A stretch of 8,782 nucleotides of DNA from Moraxellaceae bacterium (GCA_021156385.1 JAJNDL010000028.1:1-8782); one strand, 5' to 3'. Numbered from the stretch's first letter, positions 1-6,618 are shown. Numbers and translations: made by a program. Notes: generated from the letters alone by a model not told the origin.

Positions 1-1
1 G

Positions 2-109
2 GCGGATCGGGTTGAGTTCTGGCAGGGCCGCCCGTCCCGCATGCATGACCGCGTGCAGTACCTGAGGGATGAGCAGGGCGGGTGGAGCAAGTCTCGGCTC
101 TATCCCTGA
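2..109 (+). CDS. pdxH: Pyridoxamine 5'-phosphate oxidase, C-terminal fragment (5' end outside window)
   Basis: Only the last 35 codons are present, ending in TGA at 107-109. They read [18 protein letters not shown], then W-S-K-S-R-L-Y-P. The [14 protein letters not shown] block followed by a Trp and a final RLxP is the diagnostic C-terminus of PdxH, which contributes to substrate and cofactor binding. PdxH is the FMN-dependent oxidase that converts pyridoxamine or pyridoxine 5'-phosphate to pyridoxal 5'-phosphate in the cytosol. The usual C-terminal Ala-Pro is Tyr-Pro here. The gene converges on the short-chain dehydrogenase, whose stop lies 13 bases away, with no hairpin in between. The truncation is due to the window edge, not a mutation. 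Confidence 0.93.
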   Translation, partial: ADRVEFWQGRPSRMHDRVQYLRDEQGGWSKSRLYP

Positions 110-122
110 GCGTCCCCGGAAA

Positions 123-863
123 TTAGAAAACCTTCCTGATGAGGCTGTCCGGCAGGGATTTCAGCGCTGGCAGCAATAAGCTCCACGGGAACTTTGGCAC
201 CACAAGATTCTTTTTCTTGTGCCGGATGCCGTCGGCAATTTCACGGGCAACTTTGTCGGCATCTGCCGCAAAAGGATATTTCTCCATATTGGGCGCAATG
301 TCGGTCTTCACGAAGCCGGGGTGCACGACAGTCACCGCAATATTCTTGTCGGCCAGCTCCATGCGCAGCGCATCGAGATAGTTGGTCAGCGCTGCCTTGC
401 TGGCCGAGTACGCACCGCTTCCGGGAATGCCGCGGAAGGCAGAGATGGACGAGATACCCACGACATGGCCGCCCTGCTGCTGCCGGAAATGCGCGACGGC
501 AGCGTCAATTACGGCAATGGCGCCCAGCAGGTTGGTTTCGATGACTCGGCGATCTTCCGTGACATTGCCGTCGCCCGCGCGACGGCGCCCCGTCACGCCG
601 GCATTGGCAATCACCACATCCACCTGGCCGAGTCGCTGCATCATGCCCTGCATGATGGGCTGGACGCTGTTGTGCTCGCATACATCCAGAGTCGCCGCCT
701 CCACCTGGACACCATGCTGCTGGCGGAGCTCGGCAGCCAGCTCCTGGAGCTGGTCATGGTTGCGTGACAGCAGGCCAAGGCGCGTCCCACGGGAAGCGAA
801 CTCCCTGGCAAGGGATGCGCCGATGCCACGCGAGGCACCCACGATAACGACGGTTCCGGTCAT
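123..863 (-). CDS. SDR family NAD(P)-dependent oxidoreductase
   Basis: This is a 246-residue classical short-chain dehydrogenase/reductase, a cytosolic NAD(P)-dependent enzyme that oxidises an alcohol or reduces a carbonyl; the substrate is not deducible. Numbering from the ATG at 863, the dinucleotide-binding motif GASRGIG is at residues 9-15, NAG at 87-89, a structural Asn (ETNLLG) at 111, the catalytic Ser at about 139, and the YSASK motif with Tyr152 and Lys156. A HPGFVKT segment follows the active site. The frame stays open upstream to a methionine at 902, but the inner ATG is preferred: a GAGGAGAGGAAG Shine-Dalgarno tract lies directly before it and the Rossmann fold begins four residues later. 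The hydrophobic tail (PWSLLLPAL...) may be a membrane-contact or substrate-cap segment, by inference. It lies 170 bp downstream of the DUF4382 gene on the same strand and could be read through from it or have its own promoter. Confidence 0.92.
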   Translation of the reverse strand: MTGTVVIVGASRGIGASLAREFASRGTRLGLLSRNHDQLQELAAELRQQHGVQVEAATLDVCEHNSVQPIMQGMMQRLGQVDVVIANAGVTGRRRAGDGNVTEDRRVIETNLLGAIAVIDAAVAHFRQQQGGHVVGISSISAFRGIPGSGAYSASKAALTNYLDALRMELADKNIAVTVVHPGFVKTDIAPNMEKYPFAADADKVAREIADGIRHKKKNLVVPKFPWSLLLPALKSLPDSLIRKVF

Positions 864-865
864 CT

Positions 866-874
866 TCCTCTCCT
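866..874 (-). promoter_or_regulatory. Ribosome binding site that fixes the SDR start
   Basis: The minus-strand purine tract GAGGAGAGGAAG immediately precedes the ATG at 863. It contains AGGAG and AGGA cores within normal spacing. It favours this start over the methionine 13 codons upstream, because the extra residues (MPDLPARQAEERK) precede the Rossmann fold and resemble translated leader. Confidence 0.7.
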
Positions 875-939
875 CGGCCTGGCGTGCGGGCAGGTCGGGC
901 ACGACAACTGCACATTCACTCGCCTCTGGCGGCTGGAAG

Positions 940-998
940 ATGATACTCAGTCGGCCCGCCGTGCAGAAAGTCCGATTCGGCCTGACCTTGCTGCACGG
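940..998 (-). promoter_or_regulatory. Possible SDR promoter with overlapping inverted repeat (weak)
   Basis: The stretch between the SDR and the DUF4382 gene contains an 8-bp perfect inverted repeat: CCGTGCAG at 959-966 and CTGCACGG at 991-998, with a 24-bp spacer. On the minus strand a TATCAT -10-like hexamer (940-945) lies 17 bp from a poor -35-like TTTCTG that overlaps the nearer arm. This geometry could be an operator over a promoter for the SDR gene. It could also be an incidental stem in a read-through transcript; there is no U-tract to make it a terminator. Confidence 0.25.
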
Positions 999-1033
999 GG
1001 GCTGAAATCCTCCTTGATCGCACAGAGGCTGTG

Positions 1034-2185
1034 TCAGAACAGGAAGTTCACATTGCTGATGTCGCCCGACAGCACATTGACAGAGGTAGCTTGCGAGGCG
1101 CCCAGCGACGTCGTCGCACGAACCGAGTAGCCTCCTGCCGCCAGCGAGTCCGCCATCAAGATGACCGGTAGGCTACCGGAGTAATTACCTACCAGTGGGG
1201 CAGCCGTTGGCAGGCTCATACTGTAGACGCCGGTGTCGAGGTTGGCGTTCGTGCCGGCAATCACATAATTGCCGCCACTTGCGGCCTGTAGCGCGGCCAC
1301 ACTCGCTTCCGTCAAGGCGGGGCTCACGCTACCGCTTACGATCTGGGTTGTTGAGCTAGGCAGAGAAAAGGGCTGGCCGACGGTTGAGATCGTCGTAGTG
1401 CTGCCTGCAACGACAGGAACGCCACGAACGATGACGGTAGTGTCACCATTGCGGGCAATGACCACATCGTAAGGGCCGACGCCTGCGCTTTGAATGACCG
1501 GCGAAAGGATGAAGCGGCCGGAACTGTCTGCCACCGTGCCCTTGATGACCTCGCCATTCCGCTCGGCATAGACACGCGCCCCTGCATCTGCAGGGCTGAC
1601 ATGGCCCTGGATGATCCCGCTCACCAGCAGCGGCGTAGCCTTCACCACCGGCTTGAGTGCAAAGCCTCCATTGCCCTTCTCCACAATGGAGTGGCAGGCG
1701 TCGAAATCCAGTACCAGATCGACCAACGTATCGGGTTGGACCGTGAAATTGCCTATCACCTTGTAGCCGCTCTGCGCGGCACTTGGCGTTGCAAGTTCCT
1801 GCTCGCTGCCGCCTTCGGGCACGATAGAGTTGCGCAGCTGGCCACTACCGGAATTATTCGCCAGAACCAGGCGGATCTGTTCATACCGACCGGCTGGCAG
1901 CAACTTCTGGCCCAGCGTCAGGAAGACGCCATTGCTGAGGGACAGCAGGTCGACTTTCTGCGGATTCTCCAGCACGAGCTCGTGCCAGCCAGCATCATTG
2001 CCGTTCGCGGTCTCGCTGCGATGGACACGAATGCGCTCGACGGTGACATAGACATGCTCGAACCCACAGGCCGGCGCATCGGTCAGGATGACATTCATCG
2101 TACCAGTTCCGGCTTCGCCGCTGCCGCCACAACCGTTGATGAGCGCCGTCAAGGAAAGAAGGGGAATTGCAAGTAATCTGCTCAT
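1034..2185 (-). CDS. DUF4382 domain-containing lipoprotein with two C-terminal beta-sandwich-like repeats
   Basis: A 383-residue probable lipoprotein of unknown function. The N-terminus has a short basic stretch, a hydrophobic core and a lipobox-like I-N-G-C with Cys19, followed by a Gly/Ser-rich linker, so it should be exported and lipid-anchored in the cell envelope. Residues about 29-188 match the DUF4382 pattern (MNVILTDAPA, then VYVTVERIRVH, then LLPAGRYEQIRLVL, then DLVLDFDACHSIV, then LKPVVKA). Cys40 and Cys164 sit at characteristic places and could form a disulfide. Two related modules follow, at about 188-271 and 283-382. Each opens with a VSG..VSPA-type strand and contains a D-x-G-x-[FY] turn, resembling carboxypeptidase-regulatory-like folds, which often bind surfaces or sugars. 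The start is the only ATG preceding a signal peptide; the upstream GGTGG is a modest ribosome binding site. The upstream terminator at 2355-2392 makes this the first gene of its unit. Confidence 0.85.
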   Translation of the reverse strand: MSRLLAIPLLSLTALINGCGGSGEAGTGTMNVILTDAPACGFEHVYVTVERIRVHRSETANGNDAGWHELVLENPQKVDLLSLSNGVFLTLGQKLLPAGRYEQIRLVLANNSGSGQLRNSIVPEGGSEQELATPSAAQSGYKVIGNFTVQPDTLVDLVLDFDACHSIVEKGNGGFALKPVVKATPLLVSGIIQGHVSPADAGARVYAERNGEVIKGTVADSSGRFILSPVIQSAGVGPYDVVIARNGDTTVIVRGVPVVAGSTTTISTVGQPFSLPSSTTQIVSGSVSPALTEASVAALQAASGGNYVIAGTNANLDTGVYSMSLPTAAPLVGNYSGSLPVILMADSLAAGGYSVRATTSLGASQATSVNVLSGDISNVNFLF

Positions 2186-2354
2186 GATCTGCCACCGAGA
2201 GTAGGCCCAGCAGATTTATAGATGAGCTTGAGCGTTGCTCGGTACAGAGGTTATGCAATGAAACGTTAAGATAAATCTGAACTTGGTAAGGAAGCGTAAG
2301 ATTGTGATGGCGCCGCTGTTCTGCAAACGGGATGGAACATCAGGCGGAATGAAT

Positions 2355-2392
2355 AAAAGTAAAAGGCCGGGAAATCCCGGCCTTTTACTTTT
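2355..2392 (-). terminator. Rho-independent terminator of the acyl-CoA dehydrogenase gene
   Basis: A perfect 17-bp inverted repeat (2355-2371 with 2376-2392) closes on a 4-nt loop. It has a GGCCGGG/CCCGGCC core flanked by A-rich and T-rich arms. It begins about 20 bases after the dehydrogenase stop codon and gives a U-rich 3' side on both strands, so it could work in either direction. It isolates the dehydrogenase from the DUF4382 gene downstream. Confidence 0.93.
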
Positions 2393-2411
2393 CTATGGCA
2401 GAGGAAACGGA

Positions 2412-4229
2412 TCAGTTCATGGCGAAGCTGTCGTTGTCCATCTGCATCAGCGTGCGTGGTGAAGCGCCGATGCCGGCCGCATGAGCCTTGGAGCGCGGCA
2501 GCAGGCGATCGAAGTAGAACTCCGCCGTCTGGATCTTCGCCTTGTAGAATTCCGGCGTCTCGGCACCGCCCTTCTCCAGCTTCTCGTAGGCTACCGCAGC
2601 CTGCAGGGCCCAGAAGTAGGCCATGGTGACGTAGCCGGAGTACATTAGGAAGTCGCTGCAGGCCGAACTCACGATCTCGCGATCCTTGCGCGCCGTCAGC
2701 ATGACCCGCATGGTCAGCATGTTCCACTGCGCGGCCAGCTTGGAGAGCTGCCAGACGAAGGGGCGCATGTTCTTGTTCAGTGCGTTGTTCTTGCAGAAGC
2801 TCAGGATCTGGCCGGTGAACTCGCGCACACACTTGCCGCGGGTCATGAGCAGGGTCTTGCGACCAAGCAGGTCCAGTGCCTGGATGCCAGTGGTGCCTTC
2901 ATAGAGCGTGGAGATGCGGGCATCGCGCACGATCTGCTCCATGCCGTGCTCCTTGATGTAGCCGTGGCCACCGAACACCTGCACGCCGAGATTGGCGGCT
3001 TCCAGGCCCAGCTCGGTAAGGAAGCCTTTCAGGATCGGCGTGAAGAAGCCCAGCTTGTCGTCCCAGTATTCATACTTCTTCTGGTCGCCTTCGATCACGC
3101 CGTTCACCATGTGGTCGGCATATTGCGCGGCGAAATAGATCATGGCGCGGCCGCCTTCGGCGATGGCCTTCTGGGTCAGCAGCATGCGGCGCACGTCACC
3201 GTGCCAGATCAGGGAGTCGGCCACCTGGTCCGGCTCCTTCTTGCCGGAGACGGAGCGCATCGAGCGGCGTTCCTTGGCATAGGCCAGCGCACCCTGATAG
3301 GACAGCTCGGCATGGGCAATGCCCTGGACGGATGTGCCGATACGGGCCGTGTTCATGAAGGTGAACATCGCTTCGAGGCCCTTGTTGGGCTGGGCGATCA
3401 TGTAGCCCGTGGCGCCATCGAAATTGATGACGCAGGTGGCGGAGGCGCGAATGCCCATCTTGTGCTCGATGGAGCCGCAGGCCACGCCGTTGCGCTCTCC
3501 CACGCTGCCGTCGGCCTTGGGCATGAACTTGGGCACGATGAAGAGGGAAATGCCGCGGGTGCCGGCTGGCGCATCGGGCAGGCGGGCCAGCACGATGTGG
3601 ATGATGTTTTCCGCGAGGTCATGCTCACCGGCAGAGATGAAGATCTTGGTACCGGTGATCTTGAAGCTGCCGTCGGCCTGCGGCTCGGCCTTGGTCTTCA
3701 CCTGGCCGAGGTCGGTGCCGCACTGCGGCTCGGTGAGGCACATGGTGCCCGTCCAGCGGCCTTCCACCAGCGGCGGCATGTAGACCGCCTTCTGCTCGTC
3801 GTTGGCGTGCTGCATGATGGTGTTCATGGCGCCGAGCGAGAGGCCCGGGTACATGGTGAAGGACCAGTTGGCCGCGCCCATCATTTCCGACTTGAACAGG
3901 CCCATGGACATCGGCAGGCCCTGGCCACCGAATTCCGGAGGGTGCGACAGGCCCTGCCAGCCCCCCGCCACAAACTGCTCGTAGGCTTCCTTGAAGCCCT
4001 TCGGCGTGCGCACCTCGCCATTCTCGAAATGACAGCCTTCCAGGTCGCCCGGGTGGTTCAGCGGTGCCAGCACTTCTTCGCAGAAGCGGGCGGCCTCGCC
4101 GAGGATGGCCTCGACCATGTCCGGCGTGGCGTCGCCGCCGTTGGACAGCTGGCTGTAGTGCTTCGGAAAGTCGAAGACTTCGTTCATCAGGAAGCGCATG
4201 TCGCGCAGCGGGGCCTTGTAGGTCGGCAT
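2412..4229 (-). CDS. Acyl-CoA dehydrogenase with long C-terminal domain (FadE/DmdC-type)
   Basis: A 605-residue FAD-dependent acyl-CoA dehydrogenase that introduces the alpha-beta double bond into an acyl-CoA, as in the first step of beta-oxidation. Visible layout: a short N-terminal cap (MPTYKAPLRDMRFLMNEVFD, residues 1-20), the helical N-domain (about 38-155), the beta middle domain with MCLTEPQCGTDLG (163-175) and ITGTKIFISAGEHD (191-204), and the C-terminal helical domain with GGHGYIKEHGMEQIVRDARI (420-439). LYEGTTGIQALDLLGRK follows at 442-458; Glu444 is the expected catalytic base. Residues about 465-600 form the extra C-terminal domain of the roughly 600-aa subfamily. That subfamily includes the methylmercaptopropionyl-CoA dehydrogenase DmdC and FadE-like Pseudomonas enzymes. 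No dmdB or dmdD neighbours are seen, so a fatty acyl-CoA substrate is the safer reading. An upstream GAGGA supports the ATG. It is a single-gene unit, with terminators on both sides. Confidence 0.95.
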   Translation of the reverse strand: MPTYKAPLRDMRFLMNEVFDFPKHYSQLSNGGDATPDMVEAILGEAARFCEEVLAPLNHPGDLEGCHFENGEVRTPKGFKEAYEQFVAGGWQGLSHPPEFGGQGLPMSMGLFKSEMMGAANWSFTMYPGLSLGAMNTIMQHANDEQKAVYMPPLVEGRWTGTMCLTEPQCGTDLGQVKTKAEPQADGSFKITGTKIFISAGEHDLAENIIHIVLARLPDAPAGTRGISLFIVPKFMPKADGSVGERNGVACGSIEHKMGIRASATCVINFDGATGYMIAQPNKGLEAMFTFMNTARIGTSVQGIAHAELSYQGALAYAKERRSMRSVSGKKEPDQVADSLIWHGDVRRMLLTQKAIAEGGRAMIYFAAQYADHMVNGVIEGDQKKYEYWDDKLGFFTPILKGFLTELGLEAANLGVQVFGGHGYIKEHGMEQIVRDARISTLYEGTTGIQALDLLGRKTLLMTRGKCVREFTGQILSFCKNNALNKNMRPFVWQLSKLAAQWNMLTMRVMLTARKDREIVSSACSDFLMYSGYVTMAYFWALQAAVAYEKLEKGGAETPEFYKAKIQTAEFYFDRLLPRSKAHAAGIGASPRTLMQMDNDSFAMN

Positions 4230-4319
4230 AGCAGAATCCTCGTCTCGGTAGTGGAAGGCGTGAGTGCTTTGTCGCCATCACAGCTGCGGCGGTCATGAGC
4301 ATGCAGCTTGAGGTTGCGT

Positions 4320-4340
4320 CTTATACGTGAGCACTAGTGC
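4320..4340 (-). promoter_or_regulatory. Possible promoter/operator upstream of the acyl-CoA dehydrogenase (weak)
   Basis: In the 271-bp gap between the PF10118 gene and the dehydrogenase, a minus-strand TATAAG (4320-4325) could be a -10 element about 90 bp upstream of the start codon. A perfect 10-bp palindrome, GCACTAGTGC, lies at 4331-4340, within what would be its spacer. No convincing -35 hexamer is present, which would fit an activator-dependent promoter but does not prove one. Apart from the PF10118 terminator the gap holds no coding signal. Confidence 0.3.
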
Positions 4341-4457
4341 ACAGGCATTGACGGCGCAGACGGTTTTGCCGGTTTTTTGGGTAAATGTGCCTGCGGCTTG
4401 GTTGTAGAGGATTTGTCGCAAGGATGAAGTGGCGGACGGATGAAAACGCAGGCAAGA

Positions 4458-4483
4458 AAAAGCCCGGCATTCGCCGGGCTTTT
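4458..4483 (-). terminator. Rho-independent terminator of the PF10118 gene
   Basis: A perfect 11-bp stem (4458-4468 with 4473-4483) with a GCCCGGC/GCCGGGC core and a 4-nt loop. On the minus strand it is followed by a TTTTTCTT tract. It starts 17 bases after the stop codon of the PF10118 gene, so that gene is probably transcribed alone. Confidence 0.92.
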
Positions 4484-4500
4484 CTCGCAGGAGGCTGGAC

Positions 4501-5367
4501 TCAGGCCGCCTTGCGGTACTGTGGTGCCACTGCGGTGTCGACCAGCCGCTTGTACTGCGCGATGAGTTCGCTGTTGTCGTCGTCCCAGGGATGGAAGCCT
4601 GGGCGCAGGTAGTCGAGATAGTCCGGCATGACCGAGAACAGCAGGCGTGCCAGACGCAGGCCACCACGGGCCAGGTGCAACGGGCGACGGTGCATGCCGT
4701 CCTGCCTGAGGAAGCGCCAGGTGTAGGCGGAGCTGAACAGCAGCAGTCCGAGCGACCCGGAAAGAAAGGCACGCACGCGCATGCGGTAGCCCGGGTCGAT
4801 GTCCTTGTAGAGGTCGAAGGCCACTGCCTTGTGCTCGGTTTCCTCGATGGCATGCCAGAGCCATAGCATGCGAACGGATTCATCCATCTGCTCCAGCAGT
4901 TCCGGGCGCGACAGCATGGCGTTGGCCAGGATGGCCGTGATGTGCTCGAGCCCGGCGGTGAATGCCAGTTGTGCCCGTGGCGAAAAGCGCTTACGGCCCT
5001 CATTGCAGAGATAGCGGGCCACTGCGGCTCCCTTCTTTGCCACGTAGTCGTAACCTTGGGCCTGGAGCATCGCGTTGAAGCTGCGATGCTCCAGGGAGTG
5101 CATGGCTTCCTGGCCGATGAAGCCGGAGATGTCTTTCTGACGCTGTTCGTCGTGCACGACATTGCGGAAGTGGCGGACGGAGTCCACGAAGAACTGCTCC
5201 CCATCCGGGAAGCTCAGCGACAGTGCGTTCAGAAAGTGGGTCAGGACCGGATCATTGCCGAACCAGTAGCGCGGCACGGTCTCCGGATCGAAGTCGAAAC
5301 CCATGCGCTGCGGCTTGATGCGCACTGCAGGCGCGGGCTTGCGGGTCGAGCGGAGTGAAAATCTCAC
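4501..5367 (-). CDS. PF10118-type 'metal-dependent hydrolase' family protein with a ferritin-like diiron ligand pattern
   Basis: A 288-residue protein of the family annotated as predicted metal-dependent hydrolase (PF10118/COG3687). The sequence is mostly helical and contains evenly placed acidic/His motifs: Glu57 (PDGEQFF), Glu87-A-M-His90, Glu141 (GLEH) and Glu176-T-E-His179. This E, ExxH, E, ExxH order is that of diiron-carboxylate proteins of the ferritin-like superfamily, so an oxygen-activating or other diiron role is at least as likely as hydrolysis. Residues 201-217 are hydrophobic (FLSGSLGLLLFSSAYTW) and may contact membrane. The frame is open upstream to 6117, but that part is antisense to the AraC gene. 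The GTG at 5367 is chosen because AGAGAGGA lies 8 nt before it; the ATG at 5304 has no Shine-Dalgarno. It is divergent from the AraC-family regulator, which probably controls it. The substrate is unknown. Confidence 0.87.
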   Translation of the reverse strand: MRFSLRSTRKPAPAVRIKPQRMGFDFDPETVPRYWFGNDPVLTHFLNALSLSFPDGEQFFVDSVRHFRNVVHDEQRQKDISGFIGQEAMHSLEHRSFNAMLQAQGYDYVAKKGAAVARYLCNEGRKRFSPRAQLAFTAGLEHITAILANAMLSRPELLEQMDESVRMLWLWHAIEETEHKAVAFDLYKDIDPGYRMRVRAFLSGSLGLLLFSSAYTWRFLRQDGMHRRPLHLARGGLRLARLLFSVMPDYLDYLRPGFHPWDDDNSELIAQYKRLVDTAVAPQYRKAA

Positions 5368-5375
5368 GGGGTTGA

Positions 5376-5383
5376 TCCTCTCT
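5376..5383 (-). promoter_or_regulatory. Ribosome binding site supporting the GTG start of the PF10118 gene
   Basis: On the minus strand AGAGAGGA sits 8 nt before the GTG at 5365-5367. The next in-frame ATG (5302-5304) has no purine-rich tract before it, and the codons between the two encode a basic N-terminus (MRFSLRSTRKPAPAVRIKPQR). Confidence 0.65.
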
Positions 5384-5432
5384 GCAGCGGGAATGGCAGA
5401 GCAGGATGGGGCAATCCGTAGCGCCGTTCTTG

Positions 5433-5466
5433 TGGCCCCGGGCCAAATCGCGGTCTGCCGGGGCCA
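5433..5466. promoter_or_regulatory. Inverted repeat in the divergent intergenic region, candidate regulator operator
   Basis: TGGCCCCGG (5433-5441) and CCGGGGCCA (5458-5466) are perfect 9-bp inverted arms separated by 16 bp. They lie between the PF10118 start (5367, minus) and the AraC-family gene (5515 or 5554, plus). The left arm is itself part of a near-palindrome (GGCCC-C-GGGCC). The position, between two divergent starts, is where a regulator acting on both genes would bind. AraC proteins more often bind direct repeats, and the DNA here is GC-rich, so this is only a candidate. Confidence 0.4.
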
Positions 5467-5510
5467 TTTCGGCCTCGTCGCTACACGTTTCCTGAGGCGC
5501 CGCCAGTCCG

Positions 5511-5516
5511 TATAGT
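5511..5516 (+). promoter_or_regulatory. Possible -10 element of the AraC-family gene
   Basis: TATAGT matches the -10 consensus at four of six positions and overlaps the GTG at 5515. The sequence 17 bp upstream (TTTCCT) is a poor -35. If this hexamer is used, transcription would begin near 5523 and the real start codon would be the GTG at 5554 rather than 5515. Confidence 0.3.
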
Positions 5517-6585
5517 GAAGGCCTTCCACCAGAGTGAAACGGGGCCAGGACGGGTGAGTACAGGCCATAGCAGTTCCCGCCAGCCGGCTTTCCTGCCGGC
5601 CATCTACCTGCAGCTGCTCTGCGACGTAGCCGAGGGCTTCGGCGTGGCGCCCGCCGATCTGCAGCAGATCCTGGGCCTGAGCCGCGAGCAGCTGCTGGAA
5701 CCGGACCGGCTGGTGCCGCTGCCGTCGGCACGCGCGGCCACGCAGTATGCGTTTACCCGGGCCGGCAACCAGGGGCTGGGATTCGCTTACGCCAAGGCGC
5801 TCCGGGTGACGCTGCACGGGCCGATCAGCCTGATCGCCCTGTCCAGCAACAACCTGCTCGAGGTCATACAGGCACTCGAGCGTTATTTCTCGCTGCGAGC
5901 ACCTGCCATTACCTTCCATGCCAAGGTCGAGCCGGATGTGGTGACGCTGCAGGTGGGCTATCCCCGCCAGAACGACCCCCTGCGGCCCTTCATCATGGAA
6001 CTCGTGCTGATCGGGCTCGTGGTCATGGCCGAGCAAATTCTCGAGCGGCCCCAGCCGGGCACCGAGGTGCTCATGGAGGGCCCCGAGCCCGGCTACTACG
6101 CCCGTTTTGCCGGGCACTTGCCGGCGCCGGTGCGCTATGGCGCGGAAGCGTATTCGATCCGGATTCCACGCGTGCTGATGGAGGCGCCCTTGCGCTTGGC
6201 CGACCCCAATGCTGCCGCCATGGCGCGGGAGGCCTGCGAGCGCGAGCTGCAGGCGCGCCAGGTCAGCCGCGATGCGGCCCTGACGGCGCGCGTGCGCTCA
6301 CTACTGGCACAGAGCGACGAGCGCTTGCCCACGCTGGAAGAGGTGGCGACAGCCCTGCATGTGTCGACCCGCACCCTGAAGCGTCGCTTGCAGGAGGAGG
6401 GTCGCAACTTCCGAGCCTTGGTTGATCATGTCCTAGAGGCGCGAGCCACCCAGATGCTTCAGGATGAAGGGTTGTCGGTAAGCGAGGTGGCGTTCCGCCT
6501 CGGCTATAACGACGTCTCGAATTTCTCGCGGGCTTTCCGACGCTGGACCGGGCAATCGCCCAGTGACTTCAAGAAAGAAAAGTGA
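5515..6585 (+). CDS. AraC family transcriptional regulator with arabinose-binding-like N-terminal domain
   Basis: A 356-residue cytosolic transcription factor. Residues about 27-215 fit the arabinose-binding-like sensor domain of AraC regulators (PF12625), starting at PAIYLQLLCDVAEGFGV. The C-terminal DNA-binding domain holds two helix-turn-helix motifs: LEEVATALHVSTRTLKRRLQEEG (about 274-296) and LSVSEVAFRLGYNDVSNFSRAFRRWTGQSPSDFK (about 320-353), the latter carrying the family signature. The effector is unknown; family members of this architecture often sense amino acids or fatty-acid-like compounds. It is divergent from the PF10118 gene and most likely regulates it, and possibly itself. 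Both possible starts are GTG: 5515 has no Shine-Dalgarno, while 5554 is preceded by AGGACGG and loses only 13 residues ahead of the domain. The shorter 343-aa form is equally credible. A terminator begins 8 bases after the stop. Confidence 0.93.
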   Translation: MKAFHQSETGPGRVSTGHSSSRQPAFLPAIYLQLLCDVAEGFGVAPADLQQILGLSREQLLEPDRLVPLPSARAATQYAFTRAGNQGLGFAYAKALRVTLHGPISLIALSSNNLLEVIQALERYFSLRAPAITFHAKVEPDVVTLQVGYPRQNDPLRPFIMELVLIGLVVMAEQILERPQPGTEVLMEGPEPGYYARFAGHLPAPVRYGAEAYSIRIPRVLMEAPLRLADPNAAAMAREACERELQARQVSRDAALTARVRSLLAQSDERLPTLEEVATALHVSTRTLKRRLQEEGRNFRALVDHVLEARATQMLQDEGLSVSEVAFRLGYNDVSNFSRAFRRWTGQSPSDFKKEK

Positions 6586-6593
6586 CCCTAATG

Positions 6594-6618
6594 GAAAAGC
6601 CCGCATCGCGGGCTTTTC
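6594..6618 (+). terminator. Bidirectional Rho-independent terminator between convergent genes
   Basis: An 11-bp perfect stem (6594-6604 with 6608-6618), GAAAAGCCCGC/GCGGGCTTTTC, with a 3-nt loop. T-rich tracts follow on the plus strand (TTTTCTTCT) and a shorter one on the minus strand. It lies 8 bases past the AraC-family stop and about 30 bases past the stop of the convergent SRAP-like gene, so it can serve both. Confidence 0.9.

Noticed and set aside
1490..2176. A 228-codon plus-strand frame within the DUF4382 region
   Set aside because: It is antisense to a lipoprotein with a clear lipobox and domain pattern and has no motif of its own.
2946..4298. A 450-codon open frame on the plus strand, antisense to the acyl-CoA dehydrogenase
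   Set aside because: Its composition (very rich in His, Gly, Ala, Val, Arg) is that of an antisense frame created by GC-rich third codon positions. It has no recognisable domain, while the opposite strand holds an unmistakable enzyme.
5583..5601. GCCGGC-N6-GCCGGC repeat inside the AraC-family gene
   Set aside because: Each arm is self-palindromic and lies in GC-rich coding sequence for a normal protein segment. It is not distinctive enough to call an operator.
5368..6117. A 250-codon N-terminal extension of the PF10118 frame
   Set aside because: It runs antisense through the AraC-family gene and shows no domain. A GTG with a good ribosome binding site at 5367 explains the start.
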